Positions 32,936-46,100 of a DNA stretch of 64,000 nt are shown here, in pieces (the stretch's first letter is position 1; every line of letters starts with the position of its first letter). This stretch comes from Oreocharis arfaki (Eukaryota; Chordata; Aves; Passeriformes; Paramythiidae), in NCBI GenBank assembly GCA_013398015.1, contig VZRR01005755.1, positions 78,618 through 142,617 of the forward strand, read 5' to 3'. Below the pieces are notes generated by a model. It worked only from the letters and a program-made list of their open reading frames with translations. It was not told the origin of the DNA and did no database searches. A program made the position numbers and the translations under genes.

Positions 32936-35644
32936 AGCAACTCCAGGCAATGTGTCCATCACATGGAGAGATGTGTCCATGAGTACTTCTGGAATCACAA
33001 GCTGCAAAATCTGGAGTGGCACAGGTATAACCATTCTACACTGGAATGACTTTTTCCAGTGACTTTTGGAGATCGTTGGCAGCCTTGTTTGCTATGATCC
33101 TTTGTGTTTTCCACATAGTGAGTCCAGGATACCTGATTTTCCCAATGCTTTTCTAGCTCTAAAGGCTGAACACGTTCCTGAAAAAGCACATGAAATGACT
33201 GTGGATTGATTTGGGGTGAAACGGTAAATATTCAAGAAACAAACCAAAACCGTAAGAAGCCTGATGAAGAAAAAGACTAAATCTCCCCATCTATTATATT
33301 TTCTTGCTGGATTTTAGGTTTCAGGGACAAATCCATCCTGCCATGGTGCAAGAAAACTCCACACCCTCATAAAACCAATATAATGAGCAGAACATGGTAG
33401 CAAATCCTCCTGGTTTTGTTTTAGTTTGGAAGGCATTAAAGAAAAGTGTTTTGCAGCGGGAATGGAAATGTTGCCCGTGTGCCAATTCCACAAGGGCGTG
33501 TTCTTCTGGAGCCAGGTATGTCACTCAATGAAAAGCAGTGTTCAGCTCCTGCCATGGTTTGGGGATTAGCCAAAGAGGTTGGAGAGGGTTGGATGGAAGG
33601 AGAAAGAAGCCTGGTACTTTTTGCTGCCAACTTTCTGCTTTCTGTCCAGCTTCCCCTACAGAAATGACATCTGAAATGCAAGCTGGCCTCTTTCCCTTTT
33701 GGAAACCTCAAACCAAATTTAATAGTAGGGGCTTATATTCAAGTGTCCCATAAAGTGTTGTAGAGAATTGTACCATTACTGGAGCATTTTGTGGTGTGGT
33801 CCAATCTCTTTAACCTGAAATCTTCCCCACCCTAGAATTTTGAACTAGCCAGAGTGAATTGGACACATCTTTTCACTCCTATAGATATTTATTACTTTGT
33901 TTTACTTCACTGCTTTATGTCTTATGAACAGAGCAAGAACCCATTATTCTAGAGAGTGGCTAAGCAGCAACCACACCCCACAAGACTTTAAGCTGACATT
34001 CATAGCAATGGAAGGATGAATGATGATAAGACGATGGGGAACCCAGACAAAATGTGCCCATGTTTACCCTGCAGAGTAGGATGGACTCAGCACCTTCCTG
34101 ACTTGGGCTCTGGCAAGCAGAATGTACATGGAATAGGGTGCCTGCTGCTGGACTGGGCTGTAGTTTGATGCAAGTGGCAGTGATTTTAGCCTACTAGGGC
34201 AATGGATGCACCTGTGTGCTCCAGACAGCTTTGCAAATCACAAGTACTGAAGCACTTTCCCCCTCTCCTGACATCCATAGGATCTGAAAGCAATTTTCTT
34301 AAACACCACTCAATCCCTATGGAATCTCACTGCTTTCACCCCTATTATGTGCCACAAGGCTTTCCCACAAGGGTTTAATCTTTTGCTGCCTCAACTGAGA
34401 AATCTGTGGAAGCAGAAGGAGCACAACACAGACTACAGAAGAAAGAAAACACAGTCAGGAATTGTTCAGCCTTGTGCCAAGATGCCCTGTATCCCTACAG
34501 CTGAGATTCTTCTGAAATTCACTGGTACTAACTAGCATTCATCACTCCAACCCACACCAATTTACTGGTGGCGATTTTCCGCTTCCAGCTGGTGACCTCC
34601 TGACCTCAGAGGTTAAGATAATTTTTATTCACGCTACTGAACTTGGCATCTAAATTTTAATGTCACGTTTTTTTGCCTCCCAGACCCTTCTGTTTTCCTG
34701 GTAGAGGCTTAGAGCTTGTGCAATCATTTCTGGAGGAAGGGAGAGGTAATACGCCACCCCCAAAGCATGCCAGCAGAACATGGCAAGAGGACTCCTGTGT
34801 GGTAGTGCAAGCCTTGTATTGTCAGGTGAGTGCTGTGCTGCTGGGAGACAACACTCGTTGGCCAGCTCAGCTGTCTGACATCAGCTATGGGTCATGCAGC
34901 GTGGAAGAGAAGGGACCATATACAGATGCTCAGCAGGCACTAAGAAAAAGTTACAATAAAAGACAGAAACACCATCAATGGGACAATCAGTGGGAAGACA
35001 ATATTTTGAATTAACTCTTTCAATATGCTCGTTCAACCCATTCCAGTTCAGGGAACAAGTAACATCAGAGGGAGTTTGGTGGCCAACATACCATCACTTG
35101 GGCTCTGGGTAGCAAACCCCGGGGACACTCAGGCACTCAGTGATATGGGAGTTAGATGACTAAAAATCTTTGCTGACCTACTACTGGGTGTATCTACATT
35201 CTATATCAGGTCAATGTTGTCTTCAAGTCCCTTGAAAATACCAGGAAAAAGGAACCAAACTTTTTCCATGAACTTTCTGTCACTCATCTTCTGTTCTGCC
35301 TTACCCTTATTCACAGTCCTTTTGTGTAAGGTCTTAATCACAGAAGATAAAGTCAGAAAGAAACTTATGAACTCCCATTAAGAAATATACAGCTGAATAT
35401 ATTTCCATTTATTTATCCAATACCTGGAAATGAGGCTGGGGATGGATACCTACTGGAATGTCACAGCATGTATTTTCAGCATCACAGCAAGAGAATATGA
35501 AACTGCTCTTTTGTCACTGTTGTCCTCTATTTAATACATTTGTATTTTTTATTAATTGCTGTCATACTCTTTAGAGCCCAGAGTTCCTACTTGGGAATGT
35601 CACAGTGTTTCTGGAACCCAGGGCAAAGGTGTTGACCCTGGTAT
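32936..35644. other. noncoding DNA with a short inverted repeat
   Basis: No gene is recognised. CACTGGAA (33039-33046) and TTCCAGTG (33054-33061) form an 8-bp stem, within chance expectation. Overlapping frames at 33436-33753 lie on both strands and lack motifs. The 113-codon frame at 34673-35014 begins with a strong pyrimidine tract and acceptor-like CAG upstream but has no family match. Confidence 0.6.
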
Positions 35645-35707
35645 TTTGTTTGTTTGTTTGTTTGTGTTGTTTTTTGGTGGTTTTTGGTTTTGTTTTTGGT
35701 TTTGGGT
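35645..35707. repeat. (TTTG)n and T/G-rich tract
   Basis: Five or so TTTG units are followed by irregular TTTTGG/TTTTTGG blocks, giving about 63 nt of T and G. This is a simple repeat with imperfect downstream decay. Confidence 0.93.
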
Positions 35708-37164
35708 GTAACAAAACATAAAGAGTTTGCGGTCTATGACAACCTCCTCTCTCTCCTGAGGTGTCCACCACCAGTGAGATCTGTTCACTCCACTTGCCGA
35801 GCCACAAGTGACATTCAAGACCAACACTTTCTAAATTCACCAGTTATTCATGAAAACAAAAAACTGAGCAACAACAGCAACATTTACTAATTTGTTTTTC
35901 ACACTAAACAGAAGTTTCCCTCTCTGCATTAAAGTGTGGAATCTCTGAAGCTGTGAATCTGAAATGAAAACCTCCATCTGTGTCTCCGTGTGTTCCCCTG
36001 GCCTCTCTACTCTGCTCCAGGGTAGCTGAATATCAGAACAGATCAACACTGGCAAGAGAAATTAGTGCCTCATTTGCCCACAGTGTTAGGATCGGGACTA
36101 TCCAAATTTTGCCAATACTGGTGTTAAACCAAGAGCAGAACAAACAAACAGGCAAAGGTCCCAGGTCTCTGCTGAGAAAGCAGAGTAAACTGGCCCTGGA
36201 GACACCTTCAAAAATTTTCATACTCACTGAAGGTATCCCTGATTTATTAATTACCCAAAACATTTCCTTCACTGTAGACGTGTCTGCTGGCCGAAGTCAA
36301 GAACTAAACCAGGGATGATTTGGGCTACCACTGTGGGTCTTCATATGGTGAAGGAAGAGCCAAGCTAGAACTGAGACTGAAGGGTAATCTAGCAAAAGAC
36401 GCTCACTAACGTTTCTGAAAGTTAACAGTGTGGTGGACCCTTCCCCATAAGTTTTTCTCTCTTGTCCTCCTTTTGTTGCCAGCCGGAATCCTCTGAATTT
36501 CCATTATTTTGAAAATCGCTAGCTTTGGACATGCTTTGTTACTGACTTCCATCTGGTGCTGTCATTTAAGCTAGAGCTAAACGGGTTGTCACGCGCTCAG
36601 AGATCAGCATAAATGCCCTGGTATCAAAGGTTCACAGCCACAAAGGACCAGGCTGCTTCTGAAAAGACGCGAGGATCAAGTCCGTTGCAACGCAAATGTG
36701 GCCGATTCCCTAGCTGGTGTTTTGTTTCTGTCTGGGCTTAGAGAGGGGAGGCTGAGGACAAGAAAGGAAATGTTCTGTGGGAAGATGATCTGGCATTTTT
36801 TCTCATTCTCCCCACACACGCATTCCAGAGAGTTATACACCAGATAAGCAGCAAGCACTGTTTGGCTGGCTAACTGCTACACAAGCATTATGGACCATCT
36901 GGGGACTTATAAAGCCTGCAGGATATAAGCAGAGGTTGTGCTGGAAGTAGAGTCTGAGCTGGTATCCTATGTCTAAATACCAACACAGCTGCTTAGAGCA
37001 GGAAAGGGGAACCCTCCAAAGGAACAGCGGCAGGGGCTCTTCTTTACGAAGGATATTACTCTCGAGTAATTGAATTGGTTGTGACTCCTCATTTGAGCCC
37101 ATGAAATAAGATTCCCTCTAACAGAAGGAGCTGCGGGGGGTACAGCAACAGACTCAAAAGGCTC
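35708..37164. other. noncoding DNA, nothing recognised
   Basis: No gene, RNA or mobile element is visible. An acceptor-like tract (CTCCTTTTGTTGCCAG ending at 36483) has no matching donor nearby. Frames of up to 112 codons at 35980-36318 show no motif. Confidence 0.6.
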
Positions 37165-37230
37165 TTATTATTATTATATTACCATCACCGTCATCATCAT
37201 GATTATGATCATCATCGTTGTTGTTATTAC
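37165..37230. repeat. compound ATT/ATC/GTT trinucleotide microsatellite
   Basis: The array passes from TTATTATTATTA through ACCATCACC, CATCATCATGATTATGAT, CATCATCG and GTTGTTGTTATTA. Several related trinucleotide units are interleaved, and short ATGATCAT palindromes occur at the switches. This looks like a mutable compound microsatellite. Confidence 0.95.
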
Positions 37231-40200
37231 TCTTTCTTAAAGACCCTCTGAAAGCGTTTTTCTGGTTTTTTTTTTTTTTTTTGGTGTGTTTTAAGATACA
37301 TAAGTTCCAGCCCTGGAACAGAGTCATTGTGCTTCAGAAGAAGGGAGGATTGAAAGACAGCGTATTCACACACTCTGAGGAGAACCAGCTTGCTGGCTTT
37401 CGCCACACGCCAGTGTTAGAGGGACAGGAATGCTGGGGATACAATTTCTCATGAGCTTTTAGCAGGTGAACCAGGCTGAGCGTGGGGGAGGAGTCTCCCC
37501 TGAAAACAAACACATATCTGAGCTTGTGATATTTTATGAACAAGAGATATACTCGGGGCTCTGGGGTGGAGTGAGCTTGATCTAAAACAAACAGGGTCTT
37601 TAGTCATGTCTGAAGACCTTGTTAAAATTCTTTCTGCTTGCAAATCCCTCTGATAGTAGGGAAGCACGCTTACCTCCAATGTGACCCCGGGCTGGGGTTT
37701 TGCCAAGGGTGAATTTGCCCCTCAGTGACTGTTTTCTGAATCCTAAGCACATGCTGGCTTTTAAAAGGCCTTTTCCCAAAACACCAGACTCTACTTTGCT
37801 CCAGCTGTTCAGCCACATGCTGCAGCCCAGCCTCCCCCAATGGCTGTTCTCCGCCCATGTCACTCACCCAAATCTGCAGCCTAACACCATATGTAAATTT
37901 AGTCAGTGCCTACAAAGGATCCCAATGATGGCTCCCCATGCCATGTGCTTTGTAAGAACAAGGCACAACAATTCACTGACTTAAAGAAGCTTCAGACAAG
38001 GAAAGAGAGGAAGGGGTCCAGGAATATGAAGGGAGGCTCCTGAGATTACTTGAATCACCAAATACTGCTCTTCTTCCAGTCTGCTGTTTTTTAGCCCATA
38101 CCCTTCTCCCCTCAGTTAATAACTGTATTAGAGGGAAGTTATTCAACCTGTTCATGCAGATGACTGGCATCACAAGAATTACTGTAAGTTTTACAAGCAG
38201 TCTGCTTTTAACTTGAACAAGGTGCTTGGTATGTCTCGTATACCCTGAAACCACTGGGGTTCAGGTGAAACTACATGACACACTGAATAACCTTCTGCTT
38301 TCTTTTGTTCTTCATAAATGTTGAGTGATTTTTTCAACACAGACATGTCTCAAGTTCCAGGGAAACCCTCAGCCAACAGGAGATGAAAAAAAAGTATCAG
38401 TCATCCATCATATCATTTCCAAGTAATACTCCAAAAGTAAACAATGCAGGGCATACGTCTTTGAGGACAGATTTCCAAACACCTAATGTGAGAGATCCAG
38501 CTATATCCAATGCCAGCTCACTTCAGACATGGTTTTTGCAGAATGGTTTTAGATGGAGTGCAGAATTTGGTCTCTCTGCCTCACCAAAATGCTTATGGGT
38601 TAGGGCTATTGTAAATTTTTGGAAAGTACTTCAAAAGGCACTTCAGTTGAAGAAATAATTATTATATAAGTTACAGCTGAGCATTTATAGGATAATTGCC
38701 TTTCCAGAAGTGTACCTCTAACACACCCTGGCATTGATGCTTTCCATTCCAGGGTGAAGACCAAAACTAAATGAGATCAGCAGGAAATCCATATTCATTT
38801 CAAATTCATTTAGCTACCCCAGGATACAAAAATAAAGTCTTTTACAGTCAAAGACAGAGGATCATTATAATAAGAAAAATATGGGCTAGATGAAGGTAAG
38901 TGATTAGGTATGTTTGAGAAACCATGGGCTTTTCAGGAGGAAATCAGTCCAGATCTTGTTTTTGTTTGCAACTTCCACATTCAAATAAAAATTATCTTTC
39001 TATATAAATGAATTAAAAAGAGCTTCTGCAACTTATGTGGGTGAAGGACCACAAATAAGAGAGGAGTTGGTCTAAAGGTAGAAAAATTGGGGTCATCATA
39101 CAAATCAAAAGGAAAGTATAAAAACATGTGGCTAAAGATTTTTCTTCAGTAATTTCCTCAACTGGTCTCTGGATCCATCAAGAGCTGTGCAGTAGGAAGA
39201 CACAAAAGGTGGCTCAGGGCATCCACAAGCTTGAAATATCAGAGCCCTGAGGTAGTGCTCTAGGAAGGTGTCAGTACATGTTTGCTCCCTTCTTAAGACT
39301 CTTCCTTGGGTTTCTTCATTGCACATGGCCTGTTGGAGAGTAGTCCATAGCTGGCACTGGAGAGCTTCTGCCATTCTCACAAAAAAGCCCCATTAGGCTC
39401 TGTATATTGGTGCCATCCTCAACTCTGGTTTCCTCACCTCAACTCTTGAGTCCTCTTGCTTACATTTTACTTTCTTCAGTGTTGTTGCAAGTTAAGACAT
39501 TCAACAGAGAACCCACCAAACAGAGCCACATGGGCCAGGATGCCAATAACTGCTTATCCTCAGTGCAGGGGAGGTCAAGAACATGTCCTTAACACCTATA
39601 AGAAACACATGATGGGGAGTAGGTATCAGACCTCTGCACTGGTCCCAAGAAATGCACTGAAGAATTAAAGATTTCAGGGTGTGCAGAAAAGATATTCTAG
39701 AATGGTGCCAGGCAGTTGCAGCTGTCACAGGATCATCAAAATCTTCAGAAAACTTTTTGTGCATCCAGAGCGTTCTCAGAGCAAATCTCATTTATCCCTT
39801 TACCTGCTGAGAGGGAGCAAGAGCTCTGCTTGGAGGTTTTGTTTGGGCGGCAGTCCTTCAACCAAACACGGGGGCTGGTGTGTTCCAGATAAGGTAAAGC
39901 TCTTCTTTGGCAAGCTCATTTTGCTCCAGAGAAAATCGCTGCCCTTGTCTGGATGGAAGCGTGGAGGATTAGGAGAGTTTATGGAGGATGAGGGTGAGAA
40001 GGTGGTATAATGGTTGTTATGCAGATGGGGAAAGGCTCTTGTCTCCAGATGGACACCCCAGAGAATCAGATAAGCCATTTAGTGTACTTGTTGGCTCCTC
40101 ATCCATTTAAATTGCATTGCAGCTGTGTGCTTTTCCCAAGAACTTTGGAGAAGCAAAGTATGGAGATAGGTCAATGCCATAAGTTCAACAAGGTGAAAGA

Positions 40201-42200
40201 TCTACTCCCCACCCATAGCTGGGCCTTGCACTCAAAGAAATGCAAGGACTTAAAATGTTTATTAGGTAGAGGGGAGTGTAGGGGTGGTTTTGCTTGCAGG
40301 TAGCAGCACAACAGCTTGGGAGAGTCTCTCAGGATCTGTTCTGCAAACACGTGGCTGAAATACCCTCTTAGCTCAAGTTGCAGGGGGATCTGGTGTTTTG
40401 AGATGGAGGCAAGCTAAATAACAGCTACAAAACTTCCTTCTGGGCAGCAGATTTCACGCATCAGTGGCAGCAGCACCTGCTGTTTCTACTTTCAGACTCA
40501 GACAGACCCACAGGAGTTATTCCTCCATTTACCTCTGTTCTGTCCTCAGGCAGAAATCCTGTGAGAAAGAGAAGAGTTTGACAAACAATAGAAAGGAATC
40601 TGGCAGGTTGGTTGTGCCCTGGGCCTGGGAGTGTGCACACCATCACACATGTCCACTACAGGTACTCCAGGTGTTTTCTCATGGTCTTGAAATGTTAGAA
40701 CACAAACAGCATCTCAAGCAATCGCCTAGGGATGCTACCTGATTCCTATAATCAACAAGCAAAGTATTATTTGAAAGCAGGAGAGGTCTGAGAAAATTTG
40801 TAGACTCCAAAGTTCAGGGTCAGCAAGTGGCTGCTTAGGCTGAGCAAGCAAGGGAAAGATGGACTGATAAAGAGTCCATTAGAGTGGAAGCTGACAGTTT
40901 TGTGTTCTGTTTTCTGTCCCTGTGAATCACGTCAACCTGCCGACATGATGTTTCCTCTCATTTTGAAGTGGGGAGAAGGCTCCTGGGATCACAGGGCCTT
41001 CGAAGGTCAAGGCCATTGTTCTACTGGATGTTGCACTTGCTAATATCTTGATGGGAGCTTAACAACATTATGCTGATTTTCCCCCGACTCACTTTTCTTT
41101 TTTTCTAGAGTTTCTGCAGCCTTAAAAAGGAAACATAAAAAAAATTTGCTGCTTCTTATGCATGAACAATCACTTTCAAATGCCAGATCTCAGTCCAGAG
41201 CCTGCTGGAAAGGAGTCAAGCTCTAAGGAGTCTGTTTTCATATATTTTCTCTTATCAGTCCCCATCACAGATCGGGGTTTGTGGTTTTACAGCTGATGGC
41301 AGGTTGCCTGCATATCTCAGGGCTGAAATGCAAAAGTAAGCCAAGCATGAAGACAGTATCAGCTTGACGCTACATGCCTTTCTAGGGCTATTAGATAAGA
41401 GATAGTGTTTGTACAGAGCAAACCTGTTACCTCAAGAAAACAAAGCTGCTTTTAAATGTGGCTTGCCTTCACTTTCTTCTTAAACAACTCAGCAAAGTAT
41501 GTGAGTCAAAGAAATGGACGGACAGGTCATCAGCTCTACACCACTGACCCCAGTGCAGCAGGAACAAGCTGAAAATACGGTCTAGGGCCGAGCCACTCTG
41601 TACACGAGCACAACATGTGTCATCTGAGGGACTCAGTACCAGCCTGTAGAAAATCAGCCTCCGTTTGATCTTCAGCTGAAAGACCCCTTAACAGTGAAGC
41701 ATTTCCAGAGGGTGCTCTTGATGTCAGTCCCTGTGTGTGTGTGTGTGAGACACTCTGGGCACTCTGTGTGAGGAGCACACACAGGGGTCCTTGCTCCTTG
41801 ATGGTCCAAACTGAGACCACTGTTGCTCCCTCCTGACCCACATGCCTGGCTGCCTTCCTGTGGAAATGTTGGCACTGGATTTGCAGTGAGGACTGATGCA
41901 CACACAAATCTCTCTCCAAACCACATAGTCCAGATTTGTCAGGGCATGCTTTTGCATGCGCCAGTTTAATATAGTCTGAGTACACTTCTGCTCTGAACCA
42001 CCCTTTCAGAGAGTCTCTCTCCCTATTCCTTAAACCATTCATTCTAGACAACACAGAGACATCCAAAATGCAATACGAGACTTTTTGTGCACTATATATT
42101 AGCTGTTTGGTACATTGCAGGTTTTTTCTTTACCACAGTTAGCTACTGTTTTAGGAGTTGTCCTATTCCACTACACCACAGGAGGTTTCTCTTATCGCAG
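37231..42200. other. noncoding DNA with minor simple repeats
   Basis: No gene can be supported. There is a 17-nt T-run at 37266-37282 and a GT run of about eight units at 41732-41748. A consensus donor (GAAG/GTAAGTG at 38895/38896) and an acceptor (CTTTTACAG ending near 38848) bracket a 46-nt segment whose three frames all stop, so it could only be a noncoding exon. An acceptor-like tract ends at 41108 without a partner. The 148-codon minus-strand frame at 41620-42066 overlaps two others and has no motif. Confidence 0.6.
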
Positions 42201-42252
42201 GTGAGCCCAGTTCTATGGGAAAAATTGTGAGCCCAGTTCTATGGGAAAAATT
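42201..42252 (+). repeat. perfect 26-bp tandem duplication
   Basis: Two identical, immediately adjacent 26-bp copies (42201-42226 and 42227-42252) start with GTGAGCCCAGTTCTATGGG and end in AAAAATT. Identity without a single mismatch implies a recent event such as replication slippage, or possibly a sequencing or assembly artefact. Confidence 0.97.
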
Positions 42253-42875
42253 GAGTTGGGACTCTATGTTCTTTTGCATGTCTCCACACTTGCCCAAGAA
42301 AGATCACCTTTGAGGCTGTAAATATGGACCTGGTACATCCAGGGAAAAGGTAGTTTGTGACCAGTCATAAAACTTTCTACTGAAAGGTGAATTTGATAGA
42401 CTGGTATTTGTTGAGGAATCAAAATTTCCGAACCACCCCATTCTTTAAATCTAATTGTATGTGTGCTACTCCAGCCACAAAGGCCCACCAGAAACCTTTC
42501 CTTAAAATACACTGGGGTAAGGCCCCTTTTCTCTAACTTTTCAGCTGGTCTGGATATGATCTTATATTAGTAGTTATCATCACAAAATTTCAACATAAGT
42601 TGAACTTAAAAAACCTTACTCAATGTACTTTTGTACTGCAAAAAATCCCTCTGCAGAGAAAGATAAACTATATAGATTAAGACTGACTGGTATGAATAAA
42701 AGCTCTTGGAAGATAAGTCATTTGGCAAAACAGATGATGAGTTAAAACACTTGGCCCCAAGTCTCTCAACCTGGTGTAGGGTGAAGCTGTTGGATACTGA
42801 ACATCTGAACTGACACCAACCAAGAGTGTGGGCACTGTGCTTGATCCTGAATTTGGTTTATAATGTGAAAAGTGT
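42253..42875. other. noncoding DNA, nothing recognised
   Basis: This is AT-rich sequence without a gene or repeat that I can name. Confidence 0.6.
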
Positions 42876-42897
42876 CTTAAGAGTTTAAACTCTTAAG
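42876..42897. repeat. perfect 22-bp palindrome
   Basis: CTTAAGAGTTT followed directly by its reverse complement AAACTCTTAAG forms a perfect palindrome with no loop. With equal base frequencies, about 0.015 such palindromes are expected in 64 kb. It could bind a dimeric factor or form a cruciform, but no function is demonstrated. Confidence 0.97.
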
Positions 42898-43118
42898 TTG
42901 GCACGGCTCTGTTGTACTAAGCTCTCAGGTCCTCCATCAGAGTTAAGGTGGTTTAAGAATTTAGGGTCTTAAAAGCAGAATGATCTGCTAAACTGCTTTC
43001 AAGATTTAGAAGGACTTAATTCTTTATACCAGTTTAATATCTTAAAGTGGCTGAGCCACTTTTGCTGGCTTAAAAAGCTATCAGAGTTGAGGCTAGGTGA
43101 CATTGGAGGGACTCTGTC
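42898..43118. other. TTAAA-rich noncoding DNA with a second inverted repeat
   Basis: Several TTAAG and TTAAA words recur through this segment. AAAGTGGCT (43044-43052) and AGCCACTTT (43054-43062) form a perfect 9-bp inverted repeat around a single G. The segment may belong to the same unrecognised old insertion as the neighbouring palindrome and CR1-like tail. Confidence 0.5.
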
Positions 43119-43180
43119 GTGCAGAGGATTGGATCAGACCAGTGCGGTGCGGCCTTCTGGCTTCCCAGCCTGAATCTGCT
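43119..43180 (+). mobile_element. possible CR1-like 3' tail
   Basis: GCAGAGGATTGGATCAGACC followed by CCTTCTGGCTTCCCAGCCTG and AATCTGCTG resembles the plus-strand CR1-type ending, in which 'GGGTTGGACCAGATGACCT' is followed by 'CCCTTCCAGCCTGAATCTATG'. It is highly diverged and short. I cannot exclude coincidence. Confidence 0.35.
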
Positions 43181-46100
43181 GTATGTTTTTCAAGGTCATT
43201 GCTCAAACAATTCCAAGCAGTTGGCAAATAGAGACTGGGACTGTTTGCCAGTCAAATCTAGTTCGAGTATTCTCTGAGTCAATATCCAGCCATTGTGTTA
43301 CTTATTTGTTCTTCTAATCTTCCAAATCCCCCATAAAACCTATATATTTTTGCTCTGCCCTCCTCTTCTTACTTTCAATGACAGCATGTCTGCCATTTCT
43401 GGAGCTCCTTGAAAATCCATGCCAAGTTTTCTGTTGATGCCAGGTTTGTGTCCCCACCCCTATGCTTTCCTCTAGGAGATACTGCCATTTTTTACTCACC
43501 TCGGTACTCTGGGAACAGGATCTCAGCTTTAGGGTCTGGTGACAGTAAAAAAGTGGTGAGCATAGGGTGGTTAAAGCAGGGGCATCTGAGACCCTCTTTC
43601 AGAGCTTTTCTCCCTGTGTCTGTCTGCCAGGTCATTTGTACATCCCTCCTGTGGAAATCAGTGGGACACGGTACTCCCGGTGTATTTGAATACGAGATTG
43701 CCTCCAGTCATGATTGGCACAAGAAGGGAGGTCATGCAATCCGAAACAGAGAGCTGCTGGATGGTCTGTTCAGCCCTTTCCTCCCTCTCTTCTTGACAAA
43801 TTCCCAGCAAAGCAATGGCTTAAATTTTCAGCTCTTGGCATTCCAGTCTTCCTGTGGCAATGAGTCCCGTTGTCCCATGAAAACAAAACATTCTTTTCAT
43901 TAAAATGGAATTTGTCACTCTTCCGTTCCTCTGTCTGAGCCTTCCCTTATCATAAGAAAAGGAGACACGTTGTCTTTGTCCCCACGTTTAAAAAGTATTA
44001 CTTTTATTCACCTTTTCTTTGTGATAGGCAACACTATTCACTTTCTTTTTGTGTGATTGCTCTGAGATCCAGGTGTTCTCAGCATTTTGAAACTGATGTC
44101 TGGACACAGAAATAAAGGCCCCAGGTTAGGTATATTATTTTGGAAATCTAGGCCACAACCCTATCCTCCAGAAAATGTCCTAAATGTACCGTAATTATAT
44201 TTATCATCAAACTTTTATTTCAGACAACTTCAGCTCATCTGTCCTCATACTTAGAGCAGATGTATTCTTCAAATAATGCACACATCTATGTATGTATTTG
44301 CATATATCAGAATAATGTGGGATTATTTACACCTCAGCCAGCTAAAATCAGACGCCACCTTTTTTTAGCAAGTCAATGGAAAGCAGTGTTTAGTTTTCTG
44401 TAGATAACTCCAGGTAGGATAAATTGCTTCCAGAGGTGCTTAGCCTATGGTAGAAGCCCGATTTTTTTTTTGTTAAACTGGAGGAGAAGAAGCCTATCCT
44501 AGAGGCACTCTGGCTCTGGAGGGAGGGTTAAAACATGACCTTCTGTTGGTCAGTCTGGGATGTCCCAGTTCAGCGGGTGTTTTTTGAGGATGGTCCTTAA
44601 GGCTGTGTGAAACACAAACACAAAGATTTACCTGGATGAAGAATAAAGAAAAAGAATTGGTGAAATACTTTAAAATGTGTGTTTGATACTTGCTTAATTA
44701 TTGGTGGGGGTTGTTTATTGGCTCTGGAGAAAAGCAGAATAGGCTATTGGGATCAGTCAGCTGTGTATCCCTTCACTGTCCCAAGCTATGGTCATGGTCC
44801 CTGAATCCATTGTCACATGCTTTCCTCTGCCCTGAACACACTGACAAATTGTCCAAATTGCAACTCTCTAAAGAATAGCCAACCACCGGATCTTCTTTCA
44901 GGGAAAACAAAACAAACTCTGCCTTTTTTGTTTTATTATAATCAGAGGCTCCCTTTTTGATCATTCCAGTTTCTAGTCACATGGAATATGAACTGCCTAA
45001 GAGAGCTTGAGGAGAGAGGGAACATGAGAGAAAGGAGGGGACAAAAGCTTCCTCACTGGGGGCAGGAAAGCTCCAGAGCCAGGCAGTGGAACAGGAGTCT
45101 TTTGCCTTGAGGTCAGGGATTCAAATGCTGCAGTCAGTGGTTTTGGGAAGTTGTGCCCTTAAGACTGAGGAGAATACAGGATGGATGACATCTGCCCTTG
45201 TACTCCAGCTGGGTCCAGTCTCTATGTCTTGGTCCAGTTACCTGCCCTGAGATCCTGGAACACAGTTATGGGTTTCAGTCATCATCTACATAAAACCTCT
45301 TGGCTTGCCACTGCTGGGTGACTTGCTGGCAGAAGTAACACAGATTTTAACAGTACCTGTGAGAAGAGAATGGGGAAGAACACACAGGTTTCAGAAGAAA
45401 CTCCAGACTTTCTTGGAGTCTGGAAATTTGCTTTCCTTTGTATTTCCCCAATATAAAGAACTTTTTCCCTGTCCTCAGGCATAGTCAAATCCTGGGGTCA
45501 AAACCTTGCTCCACACGAGTCAGCTTTTCTGGAATGCCCCTGGAATTTCACACATTCTTCTTAAAGGCTGAGCAAGTTTTGCAACCATGCTGAAATTAAG
45601 GGCTTCCTAAGGATGGAAGGCCCTATCCAAAACTTGATAGACACGTGTGAGAGGTAAGTCTGTGGTAGTGACTGGTTTTTTGTAGCATGATCTTTATAAA
45701 GAATGACATCTAATGGAAATATTAGTGAAAAGTCTCTCAGAGAATGGAAAGCATAGAAAAAGCTCATTTTGATGCTTTTTCCTTCTTGAAATCACTGCCT
45801 TATACGTGTGACTGTATGCTTAAAACCTCCTTTGTTCTCTATTCTTCACCTTGAGCCTGCTAACCACTTTCTGTACATCGATGCCCTGGAGCTGAAAAAT
45901 GATTCTCATTTCTTTCAGCAGGGTCCCAGATCCATGCAAGTCACTGTGTGCAGCCAAAGACTTCTACCATGCCAGCACAGGACCTCACTTGAACAATGCC
46001 TCAGGTTCCTTCTCTGTGAGCCAAGGAGCTTGTGCCTAGCCATATTTAGCAGCTACCAGGAAGGCTTTACATTTCTCCTCAGAGCCTCCCATCTGGCCTC

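Noticed and set aside
38849..38895. 46-nt segment between an acceptor and a GTAAGTG donor
   Set aside because: All three frames contain stops and the acceptor is weak, so only an unsupported noncoding exon would be possible.
43409..43903. 164-codon plus-strand frame
   Set aside because: No family resemblance or splice support, and it overlaps an opposing frame.
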